A DNA stretch of 64,000 nt from Flavobacteriaceae bacterium (GTDB taxonomy: Bacteria > Bacteroidota > Bacteroidia > Flavobacteriales > Flavobacteriaceae), in assembly GCA_947456955.1 (NCBI GenBank), contig CANGTQ010000001.1:348538-412537 (forward strand), read 5' to 3'. Below, in pieces: positions 31,813 to 39,592 of this stretch. A model generated the notes under the pieces. It had not been told where the DNA came from and ran no database searches. It saw only the letters and a program-made list of their open reading frames with translations. A program made the translations under genes and the position numbers. The first letter of the stretch is position 1. Each line of letters starts with the position of its first letter.

Positions 31813-32901
31813 ATGAAAAGAATCTTAAGTTCATTATTATTATTATTAAGTTTTACATTGGTAAGTTTGGCTCAACAAGGTGCGCCAGCAAGTCCCTATT
31901 ACAACGGATTTAATTGGACACTCACAGGCACAAATTTAAAAGATGCATTGGCCACAAAAATAATTAGTACCCATACAAATTTATTGACTTACACACCTGG
32001 AGTATGGAATGCTTTAAAAATAGTTGATTTAGATCCTGTAAATAACACTGATGTTCTTTTGGTATACGGTTGGGAAAATGGAACAGATGCTGATGTTACA
32101 AATGATAGATCAAGAAATAAAGATTTTAATAGCGGTACTGACGGCGACTGGAATAGAGAACACATTTTTGCACAATCACTTGGAAATCCAGATTTAGGAC
32201 AGTTAGGACCAGGTGCTGATGCGCACATGCTAAGAGCTTGCGATGTGCAAAGAAATAGCAATAGAGGAAATAGATTATATGCTGCAGGATCCGGAAACTC
32301 TGGTATTGTTGGTTTCAACTGGTATCCAGGTGATGAATGGAAAGGAGATGTTGCTAGAATTATAATGTATATGTATTTACATTATGGTGATCAGTGCCTT
32401 CCTACTTATGTTACTGCTGGAACAACTGCTGTAAGTGATGCTAACATGGTTAACCTTTTACTTCAATGGAATGCTGATGATCCAGTTTCACAATACGAAG
32501 ATAACAGAAACAATTATTTAGGTGGCACACCTAATAGCAATAATTACAAGCAAGGAAATCGAAATCCGTTTATAGACAACCCGTATTTAGCTACAGTAAT
32601 TTGGGGAGGACCAATTGCTCAAAACAGATGGCCTGCTATTTTTCTGGATACTCCAACATTTGATTTAGGAAATGCTATTTCTATTTACCCAAATCCTTCA
32701 TCAAATATTGTAAATATTTCTACTGATATAACTTTAGATGAAATTGATATTATTACTATCAACGGTCAGGTTGTACAACAAATAAAAAAACCTGCTTTTG
32801 AAAATAACAACTATACTATCAGCAATTTGCCAAAAGGATTTTATTTTTTAAAATTATCATCTAATACAAATTCTGTTACTAAAAAAGTATTGATTAACTA
32901 G
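31813..32901 (+). CDS. Secreted endonuclease I with T9SS type A sorting domain
   Basis: Extracellular DNA/RNA nuclease of the EndA/NucM family, 362 aa. The signal peptide is MKRILSSLLLLLSFTLVSLAQ. The beta-beta-alpha-metal core is clear in DGDWNREHIFAQSLGNPD and DAHMLRACDVQRNSNRGNR. The C-terminal 75 residues (ISIYPNPSSNIVNISTDITL...KGFYFLKLSSN) are a T9SS type A sorting domain. Likely used to degrade extracellular nucleic acid for nutrients. A terminator follows the stop. Confidence 0.93.
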   Translation: MKRILSSLLLLLSFTLVSLAQQGAPASPYYNGFNWTLTGTNLKDALATKIISTHTNLLTYTPGVWNALKIVDLDPVNNTDVLLVYGWENGTDADVTNDRSRNKDFNSGTDGDWNREHIFAQSLGNPDLGQLGPGADAHMLRACDVQRNSNRGNRLYAAGSGNSGIVGFNWYPGDEWKGDVARIIMYMYLHYGDQCLPTYVTAGTTAVSDANMVNLLLQWNADDPVSQYEDNRNNYLGGTPNSNNYKQGNRNPFIDNPYLATVIWGGPIAQNRWPAIFLDTPTFDLGNAISIYPNPSSNIVNISTDITLDEIDIITINGQVVQQIKKPAFENNNYTISNLPKGFYFLKLSSNTNSVTKKVLIN

Positions 32902-32922
32902 ATTTCAATCCCAATATAATGT

Positions 32923-32957
32923 AAAACGCTGTCGAAATTCAACAGCGTTTTTTTGTT
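32923..32957 (+). terminator. Terminator of the endonuclease gene
   Basis: AAAACGCTGT and ACAGCGTTTT form a 10-bp stem with a 9-base loop, then a T run. Confidence 0.85.
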
Positions 32958-33081
32958 TTTAATCGAAAGAGCACCCGGATCATTACCAAAATTGTATAGA
33001 AAACACTGATTTTCTTTGAACTTTACTGCATCTTTAGTATCTTTCGCCCTCAAAATGTGTAACCCTTAAAACATTTTAAAA

Positions 33082-35364
33082 ATGTTAGAAGAAATGAATG
33101 ATAACCTGCTCGAAGCAGATGGAAGTGTAAACGATAAGTCACAAGAAGTGAACATCGCTGAAAATCAATTAAAAATAGAAGCTGTTTCAGACTCTGCCGT
33201 TAGCGAATTGGAAGAGCAAACTGTCGCAGAATTAGCAACAGCTAATGAAGAAGTTGAACCAAAAGTTGCCATTTTAACTGAATCTCTTACTGAAGACGAA
33301 CTTGAAGTTGCTGCAGAAACAGAGGCACTTGTTGAAGAAACAATTACTAACGAACTGGGTGAACAAACTGTTGAAGTTACTGCGGATGCAGAAACAGAGT
33401 CTTCTGTTTCAGATACAGAAACAGAGTCTTCTGTAATTGCTGAACCGGAAGCTGAAGTTGAAGAAGAAAAAAATGAAGTGGAAGAAAACATTGTTGAATT
33501 GACTATTGAAGAAGTTGCTGAAGACTCTAGTGATAGCGAAATGATACAGCAAACAGACAGCCAATCAGTAATTAATGCCATTGAAGAAGTTAACGCGGAA
33601 GAAAGTGAAGACGAGACATTAAAAGACCGTCATGAAATTCCAATGCTTGATTACGATACGTTATCAATGGAGCAAATGGTTGATGAATTAGGCGAATTAG
33701 TTTTAGTAGAAAAACTAATGTCGGTAAAAGACCATGTTGAAGAGCTTAAAAAATCATTCCTATCAAAATACCATCATTTTATTGATGAAAAGAAAGAAGA
33801 ATTCCATGCTGAAAATCCAGAAACTACAGAAGATTTTCACTATAATTTTCCTTTAAAAGGAAAATTTGACCAATTATATTCTCAATACAGAGACAAAAAA
33901 AATAATCATTTCCAAAGTTTACAAAACAATCTAAAAGCTAATTTAGAAAATAGGTTGGCTATAGTAGACCAATTGAAAAATCTAATTCACAGTCAGGATA
34001 ACATTCCGGTTACTTTAAAGAAATTTAATGACATCAGAGACCGATGGAAAGTGGCGGGACCAATTCCGAAAGACAAATATAACCACGTATGGAATAATTA
34101 TCACTTTCATTTAGAGAATTTCTATGATGTGCTTCACTTGGACAGAGAAATCCGTGATATAGATTTTAAACACAATTTGGTTCAAAAGCTGAAAATTATT
34201 GATCGTGTTGAAGAATTAGTTAAAGAGGAAGACATCAATAAAGCTTTCCGAGAATTACAGGATTTACATCGTATATGGAAAGAAGATATTGGGCCTGTTT
34301 CAAGAGATAAACGTGAAGAGATTTGGAACAGATTCAGCGAATTAACCAAACAAATGCATGACAAACGCGAAGAATTGTTTGAAAAACTTCGTGAAGTAGA
34401 AACGGCTAATCTGGAAAAGAAAAAAGAAATCATTGCTCAAATAGAAGTATTAGCACAAGAGAAAGTAAACTCGCATACAGCTTGGTTAGTTCAGATTGAG
34501 AAGGTAGAAGCATTACGTAACCAGTTCTTTGGTGCAGGAAAAGTTCCATCGGAAGTTACTGACCAAACTTGGACCGAATTTAAAAATGCGGTTAGAAGCT
34601 TCAACGTATTGAAAAACTCTTTCTATAAAGATATTAAGAAAGATCAAAACGATAATCTTTCTAAAAAACAAGCCTTAGTTGCAAAAGCAATTGAATTGAA
34701 AGACAATGCCGATTTTGCTACAACAACACCCCTTTTTAAACAAATTCAGGAAGAATGGAAGACGATTGGTCATGTTCCAAGAAAATTTTCTGATAAACTT
34801 TGGGGAGAATTCAGAGGGGCTTGTAACGAATATTTTGAAAAGCTAAAAGAACAAAAATCGGAAGCAAATGCTGAAGAAATTGAAGCTTTTGAAAAGAAAA
34901 AATCGTATTTAGAAACCATAAAATCTTTTGAACTCATTGGTGAGCATAAAGCAGATTTGGATGCCATCAAATCACATATCGAAACTTGGAAAAGTTTTGG
35001 TAAAGTTCCTTTTGCACGCAGACATATAGAAGGTAAATTCAATAAAATTCTAGATGCTTTATTTGAAAAGTTAAGTTCAAGCAAGAAAGATAATGAAATG
35101 GTGCGCTATGCAAATCGATTGGATAATCTTTCGGGGGCAGAAAATTCAAGAAAATTAGATAATGAAAAAGTTTTCATCATGCGTAAAATTGAGGAAGTAC
35201 AAAGCAGTCTTTTTCAATTGGAGAATAACATTCAGTTTTTTGGAAGAGCCAAAGCAGATAATCCAATGGTGAAAGAAGTAATGAGAAATATTGAAAAACA
35301 AAAAGAAGAATTAGCCACCTGGAAAGAAAAGCTAAAACAACTTAAAAGTATCAAATCAGAGTAA
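33082..35364 (+). CDS. DUF349 repeat protein with acidic N-terminal region
   Basis: A 760-aa cytoplasmic protein. The first 180 residues are Glu/Val/Thr/Ser-rich and probably disordered, with near-repeats such as ETESSVSDTETESSV. From about residue 200 it consists of helical DUF349 repeats of roughly 70 residues, each with a W-x-x-x-G-P/V-x-x-(K/R) pattern (RWKVAGPIPKDKY, IWKEDIGPVSRDKR, EWKTIGHVPRKFSD). Widely conserved in Bacteroidota, with unknown function. An alternative ATG 12 bases downstream is possible. It is convergent with trxB and shares its terminator. Confidence 0.88.
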   Translation: MLEEMNDNLLEADGSVNDKSQEVNIAENQLKIEAVSDSAVSELEEQTVAELATANEEVEPKVAILTESLTEDELEVAAETEALVEETITNELGEQTVEVTADAETESSVSDTETESSVIAEPEAEVEEEKNEVEENIVELTIEEVAEDSSDSEMIQQTDSQSVINAIEEVNAEESEDETLKDRHEIPMLDYDTLSMEQMVDELGELVLVEKLMSVKDHVEELKKSFLSKYHHFIDEKKEEFHAENPETTEDFHYNFPLKGKFDQLYSQYRDKKNNHFQSLQNNLKANLENRLAIVDQLKNLIHSQDNIPVTLKKFNDIRDRWKVAGPIPKDKYNHVWNNYHFHLENFYDVLHLDREIRDIDFKHNLVQKLKIIDRVEELVKEEDINKAFRELQDLHRIWKEDIGPVSRDKREEIWNRFSELTKQMHDKREELFEKLREVETANLEKKKEIIAQIEVLAQEKVNSHTAWLVQIEKVEALRNQFFGAGKVPSEVTDQTWTEFKNAVRSFNVLKNSFYKDIKKDQNDNLSKKQALVAKAIELKDNADFATTTPLFKQIQEEWKTIGHVPRKFSDKLWGEFRGACNEYFEKLKEQKSEANAEEIEAFEKKKSYLETIKSFELIGEHKADLDAIKSHIETWKSFGKVPFARRHIEGKFNKILDALFEKLSSSKKDNEMVRYANRLDNLSGAENSRKLDNEKVFIMRKIEEVQSSLFQLENNIQFFGRAKADNPMVKEVMRNIEKQKEELATWKEKLKQLKSIKSE

Positions 35365-35368
35365 AACA

Positions 35369-35408
35369 AAAAATCCCGTCTAGTTCCAAAAAACTAGTCG
35401 GGATTTTT
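35369..35408. terminator. Bidirectional terminator between the DUF349 gene and trxB
   Basis: AAAATCCCGTCTAGTT pairs with AACTAGTCGGGATTTT apart from one internal mismatch; A and T runs on both sides let it work for both convergent genes. Confidence 0.85.
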
Positions 35409-35451
35409 ATTTAAAATATAAAAGATAAGTTCTCAGTTAACTAATTAGCTA

Positions 35452-35476
35452 AATTCGTAATTCGCAATTCGTAATT
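35452..35476. repeat. Short heptamer repeat ATTCGYA x3
   Basis: AATTCGTAATTCGCAATTCGTAATT is a three-unit repeat with a 7-base period immediately before the trxB stop codon. Confidence 0.6.
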
Positions 35477-36424
35477 TTATTCTAAAGAGGCCAAATAACG
35501 CTCCGCATCTAAGGCAGCCATACAACCAGTACCTGCAGCAGTTACCGCTTGACGGTAGACATGATCAGCAGCATCTCCGCCAACAAAAACGCCTTTAACA
35601 TTAGTTTTTGAAGTTCCTGGTTCGTTAATGATATAGCCAGTTTCATCTAAATTTAAATAGTCTGCAAAAATATCCGTGTTGGGTTTGTGACCAATTGCCA
35701 CAAAGAAACCTGTTGCCGGAATATCAAAAATTTCATTAGTTGTTTTATTTTTTGCTTTCACCGCATTTACCACTTGCCCATCACCCAATACTTCAACCGT
35801 ATCATGATTCATAAGAATGGTAATGTTTTCCGTTTTGCGAACGCGCTCTTCCATGATTTTAGAAGCTCTGAATTTCTCACTTCTAACCAACATCGTTACT
35901 CTTTTACATAGCTTTGATAAGTAATGTGCTTCTTCACAAGCCGAATCACCGGCACCAACAATCACTACTTCCTGATTTCTATAAAAGAAACCATCACAAA
36001 CCGCACAGGCTGAAACTCCGCCACCCATTTGTAAATAATGCTGCTCCGAAGGTAATCCTAAATATTTTGCCGAAGCACCTGTAGAAATAATTACGGTTTC
36101 AGCATGAATTTCTTTCGTATCGTTAATCCAAACTTTATGAATGCTTCCCGAAAAATCAACTTTGGTAGCCCAGCCATCACGAACATCTGTTCCAAAACGT
36201 TTCGCTTGCTCCATAATATTAATCATCATTTCTGGACCAGTTATTCCTTCAGGATTACCAGGCCAATTCTCTACTTCATTCGTCGTAGTTAATTGCCCAC
36301 CTGGTTGTGTTCCCTGATACAAAACCGGATTCATATTCGCTCTGGATGCATAAATCGCTGCAGTATAACCCGCAGGCCCAGAACCTATAATTAAACATTT
36401 TACTTTTTCAATAGTATCTGACAT
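35477..36424 (-). CDS. trxB: Thioredoxin-disulfide reductase
   Basis: FAD/NADPH flavoenzyme of 315 aa that reduces thioredoxin. N-terminal FAD motif IIGSGPAGYTAAIYASRA, the redox-active CAVC within GGGVSACAVCDGFFYRNQE, NADPH motif VIVGAGDSACEEAHYL and the C-terminal GVFVGGDAADHVYRQAVTAAGTGCMAALDA-type FAD contact are all present. Normal length. Monocistronic; a TACATTTG -7 box lies about 20 bases upstream. Confidence 0.96.
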   Translation of the reverse strand: MSDTIEKVKCLIIGSGPAGYTAAIYASRANMNPVLYQGTQPGGQLTTTNEVENWPGNPEGITGPEMMINIMEQAKRFGTDVRDGWATKVDFSGSIHKVWINDTKEIHAETVIISTGASAKYLGLPSEQHYLQMGGGVSACAVCDGFFYRNQEVVIVGAGDSACEEAHYLSKLCKRVTMLVRSEKFRASKIMEERVRKTENITILMNHDTVEVLGDGQVVNAVKAKNKTTNEIFDIPATGFFVAIGHKPNTDIFADYLNLDETGYIINEPGTSKTNVKGVFVGGDAADHVYRQAVTAAGTGCMAALDAERYLASLE

Positions 36425-36444
36425 GATGTGAATTTATTTGGATG

Positions 36445-36452
36445 CAAATGTA
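36445..36452 (-). promoter_or_regulatory. Promoter -7 box of trxB
   Basis: TACATTTG on the minus strand, 20 bases before the trxB ATG. Confidence 0.5.
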
Positions 36453-36550
36453 AACTTTTCAATTCAAAATAAACTTCGGAAACCAATTACTAAATGCAAT
36501 TTGTGAATAAGATTCGATTATTGTTGAAAACGATTAAGTTTATAATTAGG

Positions 36551-36655
36551 AGCACGAAATTTCCGTATCAAAGAACGTTCAGTCCCGCTGTCCGCGCTAC
36601 ATGGTAGCTCGCTCCCATCGGGGCTAGAGAGAACGTTTTGTTTTCGGAAAGCAAT
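36551..36655. repeat. REP-like element 1, palindromic, with ATCGGGGCTA core
   Basis: An imperfect palindrome: TTTCCG...GAACGTTC on the left and GAACGTTTTG...CGGAAA on the right enclose GTCCCGCTGTCCGCGCTACA and TCGCTCCCATCGGGGCTA. The inner words TCCGCGCTACA, TCGCTCC and ATCGGGGCTA recur at 62517-62610. From memory, related elements are scattered in Flavobacterium genomes. Confidence 0.65.
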
Positions 36656-36717
36656 TAGAAAAGCATTGTCACACAGAGCTTGTCGACGTGCATACTTTTA
36701 TCAGCATAATATTAAAT

Positions 36718-36774
36718 CAGGATTACTCCGTGATCCTGTGTTTGGTCTCTATCACTAGTAAATCCTTTCGCGCT
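36718..36774. repeat. 57-bp direct repeat, copy A
   Basis: Begins CAGGATTACTCCGTGATCCTG and ends CCTTTCGCGCT. It matches copy B (36831-36887) at 51 of 57 positions. Its first 21 bases form a small hairpin (CAGGAT...ATCCTG). Confidence 0.75.
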
Positions 36775-36794
36775 CTTAACAACGTGCTTTTGTC

Positions 36795-36814
36795 ATTCCC
36801 GCGCAGGCGGGAAT
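36795..36814. repeat. ATTCCCGC-GCAG-GCGGGAAT palindrome
   Basis: A perfect 8-bp inverted repeat with a 4-base loop lying between the two copies of the 57-bp direct repeat; GC-rich against an AT-rich background. Confidence 0.7.
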
Positions 36815-36830
36815 CCATCACTACCTTTTG

Positions 36831-36887
36831 CAGGATTACTACGTGATCCTGAATTTGGGCTCTATTACAAGTAAATCCTTTCGCGCT
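36831..36887. repeat. 57-bp direct repeat, copy B
   Basis: Second copy of the 57-bp unit, 113 bases after copy A, also starting with a CAGGAT...ATCCTG hairpin. Confidence 0.75.
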
Positions 36888-36900
36888 TACAGCGCGATGT

Positions 36901-36957
36901 ATTTTTTATTTGAAAAAATAGGGCAAGCAAGCTTGGCTATTTTTTCAAATAAAAAAT
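36901..36957. repeat. Perfect 21-bp inverted repeat
   Basis: ATTTTTTATTTGAAAAAATAG (36901-36921) is the exact reverse complement of 36937-36957. The 15 bases between contain a further CAAGC/GCTTG pair. A long, near-complete cruciform not needed as terminator, since the tRNA-Pro terminator is the separate hairpin beside it. Confidence 0.85.
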
Positions 36958-36983
36958 CCTTTCTACAATTGCAGAAAGGATTT
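36954..36983 (-). terminator. Terminator of tRNA-Pro
   Basis: On the minus strand AAATCCTTTCT and AGAAAGGATTT form an 11-bp stem with an 8-base loop and a T run, 2 bases after the tRNA CCA end. Confidence 0.8.
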
Positions 36984-36985
36984 AC

Positions 36986-37063
36986 TGGTCGGGGTGGCAG
37001 GATTCGAACCTGCGACCTCCTGCTCCCAAAGCAGGCGCGATAACCGGGCTACGCTACACCCCG
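36986..37063 (-). tRNA. tRNA-Pro (anticodon TGG)
   Basis: Cloverleaf on the minus strand: acceptor CGGGGTG pairs with CACCCCG, discriminator A and encoded CCA at the 3' end. The anticodon arm CCTGC-TTTGGGA-GCAGG gives anticodon TGG, and GGTTCGAATCC is the T arm. It has its own TATATTTG box upstream and a terminator downstream. The 71-aa plus-strand ORF of the track that crosses it is an artefact. Confidence 0.97.
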
Positions 37064-37073
37064 AAAGCGAGTG

Positions 37074-37081
37074 CAAATATA
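37074..37081 (-). promoter_or_regulatory. Promoter -7 box of tRNA-Pro
   Basis: TATATTTG on the minus strand ends 11 bases before the mature tRNA 5' end. Confidence 0.6.
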
Positions 37082-37218
37082 GAATTATTAATTAGTAAAT
37101 AAAAGCTTTTTATTTTTTTGTGTATATGCATTACATCAAATTACCCACTTTTTCTTTTCTCCTGAATCTTTTCTCTATTTTCTATTTTCTTTTCTCTAAA
37201 AACTTCCGATATAATTTC

Positions 37219-37226
37219 TATTTTTG
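37219..37226 (+). promoter_or_regulatory. Promoter -7 box of udk
   Basis: TATTTTTG fits TAnnTTTG, 27 bases before the udk ATG. A pyrimidine-rich stretch of TTTTCTATTTTCTTTTCTCT-like repeats lies just upstream. Confidence 0.4.
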
Positions 37227-37252
37227 TTGAAACTAAAACTACACAACTACAT

Positions 37253-37861
37253 ATGCTAATTATTGGAATTGCTGGAGGTACCGGAAGTGGAAAAACAACG
37301 GTTGTACAACAAATTATTAATGAACTGCCTGAGACCGAAGTTGGTGTAATCTCACAGGACTCATACTATAGAGAAAATCATAACTTAAGTTTTGAAGAGA
37401 GAGCACTCATTAATTTTGATCATCCCCGAGCAATCGACTTTGAATTATTGGTAAATCATCTTAAGGCATTAAAAAAAGGAGATACTATTGAACAGCCTGT
37501 GTATTCATTCGTAACACACAATCGAACTGATGATAGCATTATAACACATCCAAGAAAAGTAATGATAGTTGAAGGGATTTTGATTTTAGCCAACGCTGAA
37601 CTTCGCGAAATGTTTGACGTAAAAATATTTGTCCACGCCGATTCAGATGAACGATTGATACGCCGATTAAAACGAGATATTGCCGAACGTGGTCGAGATA
37701 TGGAAGAAGTACTAAACCGTTACCAGACGACTTTAAAACCAATGCACCAACAATTTATTGAACCAACTAAAGCTTTTGCTGATATTATTATTCCAAATGA
37801 TAAATATAATACAGTAGCTATTGATGTGGTAAGAGCTGTTATCAACCAAAGAATTACATAA
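37253..37861 (+). CDS. udk: Uridine kinase
   Basis: Phosphorylates uridine and cytidine with ATP/GTP in pyrimidine salvage, 202 aa. P-loop GIAGGTGSGKTT at the N-terminus, SQDSYYRENHNLSFEERALINFDHP (substrate-binding), VEGILILANAELRE and RRLKRDIAERGRDMEEVL (lid) are typical. It is first of a run udk-divIC-mutA-mutB with gaps of 10, 2 and 3 bases. Confidence 0.95.
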   Translation: MLIIGIAGGTGSGKTTVVQQIINELPETEVGVISQDSYYRENHNLSFEERALINFDHPRAIDFELLVNHLKALKKGDTIEQPVYSFVTHNRTDDSIITHPRKVMIVEGILILANAELREMFDVKIFVHADSDERLIRRLKRDIAERGRDMEEVLNRYQTTLKPMHQQFIEPTKAFADIIIPNDKYNTVAIDVVRAVINQRIT

Positions 37862-37871
37862 ATTTTCTTTT

Positions 37872-38225
37872 ATGAGTAACTTTAAAAATCTAACAAATGC
37901 CTATCCTATTCTGAAAATTCTCGGAAACAGATACGTTATTGTATTGGTTTTTTTTGCGGTTTGGATGCTCTTCTTGGATAATACGTCCTATTTAGAACAT
38001 CGAATTCTGAACAAGCAGCTCAATGAACTGGAAGATAATAAAAAATACTATCAGGATGAAATTCGTAGAGATGATGAAAATATCAAACTACTTAAAAACC
38101 CTGATCAGATAGAAAAATACGCCCGTGAAAAATACTATATGAAACGTGATAGCGAAGACATTTATATCATCGAATTTGAAGACGATACTATTAAAGATGA
38201 ACAGACAAAATCTAAATCTTTATAA
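37872..38225 (+). CDS. FtsB/DivIC-like septum formation protein
   Basis: A 117-aa bitopic protein: short cytoplasmic start, one membrane helix (YVIVLVFFAVWMLFLDNTSY), a coiled coil (LNKQLNELEDNKKYYQDEIRRDDENIKLL) and the family end PDQIEKYAREKYYMKRDSEDIYII. FtsB/DivIC proteins link FtsL and FtsQ in the divisome. It sits between udk and mutA and is probably cotranscribed, a common order in Flavobacteriaceae. Confidence 0.88.
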   Translation: MSNFKNLTNAYPILKILGNRYVIVLVFFAVWMLFLDNTSYLEHRILNKQLNELEDNKKYYQDEIRRDDENIKLLKNPDQIEKYAREKYYMKRDSEDIYIIEFEDDTIKDEQTKSKSL

Positions 38226-38227
38226 TC

Positions 38228-39589
38228 ATGGCTGATAATTTATTTGATGCTTTCGAACCCGTTTCTTCCAAACAATGGAAACAACAAATTCAATACGAAC
38301 TTAAAGGTGCCGATTATAACGAAAACTTAGTATGGGAAAGCCTTGAAGGAATAAAGGTAAGACCATTTTATCATAACGATGAATCGGAAATAAAGTATAC
38401 GCTGAAGGGAAACAACACTCCTTTTTCCATACTTCAAAATATCTATGTTCACGATGTAGCTCTTTCCAACAAAAGAGCAATAGATACGTTAAATCGAGGA
38501 GCCGAAAGCATTCGTTTTACTATTGAAAACGAGAGCGTTATCCTTGCTGACTTAATGCAGAATCTTCCTTTAGAAAACACAACTTATTTTTTTTATTTAC
38601 CGTTTCTATCAATCGATTTTGTAAATCAAATCAATGAATTTGCTGCTAAAAATAATGCCAAGTGCTACATCCAGCTCGACCCAATTGGGCAACTAACCAA
38701 AGACGGAAATTGGTTCGGAAATCTAGAAAAAGACTTCGAAAAACTGAATGCAATTAGCAACAAAACTTCTGTTCCATTTATAACTATTCAATCGGGAATT
38801 TATCAAAATGCCGGAGCCAATATGGTGCAGCAACTCGCCTACACTCTATCCCACATTAATGAATACTTCAATCGCATAAAAAGTATCAGCCAGCCTATAA
38901 CTATAGAGGTTTCCGTTGGCACAAATTACTTTTTTGAAATTGCAAAGTTGAGAGCGTTACGTTTATTATTCAACACTTTGGCAGCTGAATACAATCACAC
39001 TTTCGATTGCCACATTATCGTTACACCAACAAAACGCAACAAAACTTTATACGATTACAATGTGAACATGCTACGTACTACAACTGAATGCATGAGTGCA
39101 GTTTTAGGCGGAGCCAACAGTATTTCCAATCTGCCTTATGATGCGTTGTATCACAAAGACAACGAGTTTGGAGATCGTATTGCACGCAACCAATTACTAA
39201 TTTTAAAACACGAAAGCTATTTTGATAAAGTTAGTAATCCTGCTGATGGCGCCTATTACATTGAAAACCTGACCGAGCAACTAGCTGAAAAAGCATTACT
39301 GTTATTCAAAGAAATAGAGGAGAAAGGTGGTTTTATAACCCAACTTATCGAAGGTAACATTCAAAAGAAAATCAGCGAAAGCGCTACCAAAGAACAGGAA
39401 TTGTTTGATGCAGGAAAAGAAGTCTTATTGGGAACCAACAAATACCCAAATAAGAACGACAAGATGAAACACGATTTGGAAATGTATCCGTTTGTGAAAC
39501 AAAACCCACGCAAAACGCTAATCATACCAATAATCGAAAAGCGTTTGGCAGAGAAATTAGAACAGGAACGTTTAGCTCTGGAAGAATAA
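38228..39589 (+). CDS. mutA: Methylmalonyl-CoA mutase, small subunit
   Basis: Non-catalytic partner of MutB, 453 aa. It keeps the TIM-barrel half (LFDAFEPVSSKQWKQQIQYELKGADY at the start; TTECMSAVLGGANSISNLPYDALYH and NPADGAYYIENLTEQLAEKAL) but ends without the C-terminal cobalamin-binding domain, as usual for Bacteroidota. The heterodimer interconverts succinyl-CoA and methylmalonyl-CoA. It lies 2 bases after divIC and 3 bases before mutB. Confidence 0.93.
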   Translation: MADNLFDAFEPVSSKQWKQQIQYELKGADYNENLVWESLEGIKVRPFYHNDESEIKYTLKGNNTPFSILQNIYVHDVALSNKRAIDTLNRGAESIRFTIENESVILADLMQNLPLENTTYFFYLPFLSIDFVNQINEFAAKNNAKCYIQLDPIGQLTKDGNWFGNLEKDFEKLNAISNKTSVPFITIQSGIYQNAGANMVQQLAYTLSHINEYFNRIKSISQPITIEVSVGTNYFFEIAKLRALRLLFNTLAAEYNHTFDCHIIVTPTKRNKTLYDYNVNMLRTTTECMSAVLGGANSISNLPYDALYHKDNEFGDRIARNQLLILKHESYFDKVSNPADGAYYIENLTEQLAEKALLLFKEIEEKGGFITQLIEGNIQKKISESATKEQELFDAGKEVLLGTNKYPNKNDKMKHDLEMYPFVKQNPRKTLIIPIIEKRLAEKLEQERLALEE

Positions 39590-39592
39590 ACT

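Noticed and set aside
33165-33581. 138-aa minus-strand ORF rich in Ser/Ala/Val
   Set aside because: Antisense shadow of the Glu-rich low-complexity start of the DUF349 gene; its composition is simply the complement of GAA/ACT codons.
36828-37043. 71-aa plus-strand ORF
   Set aside because: It runs through the direct repeat, the 21-bp inverted repeat and the antisense of tRNA-Pro, so it is not a gene.
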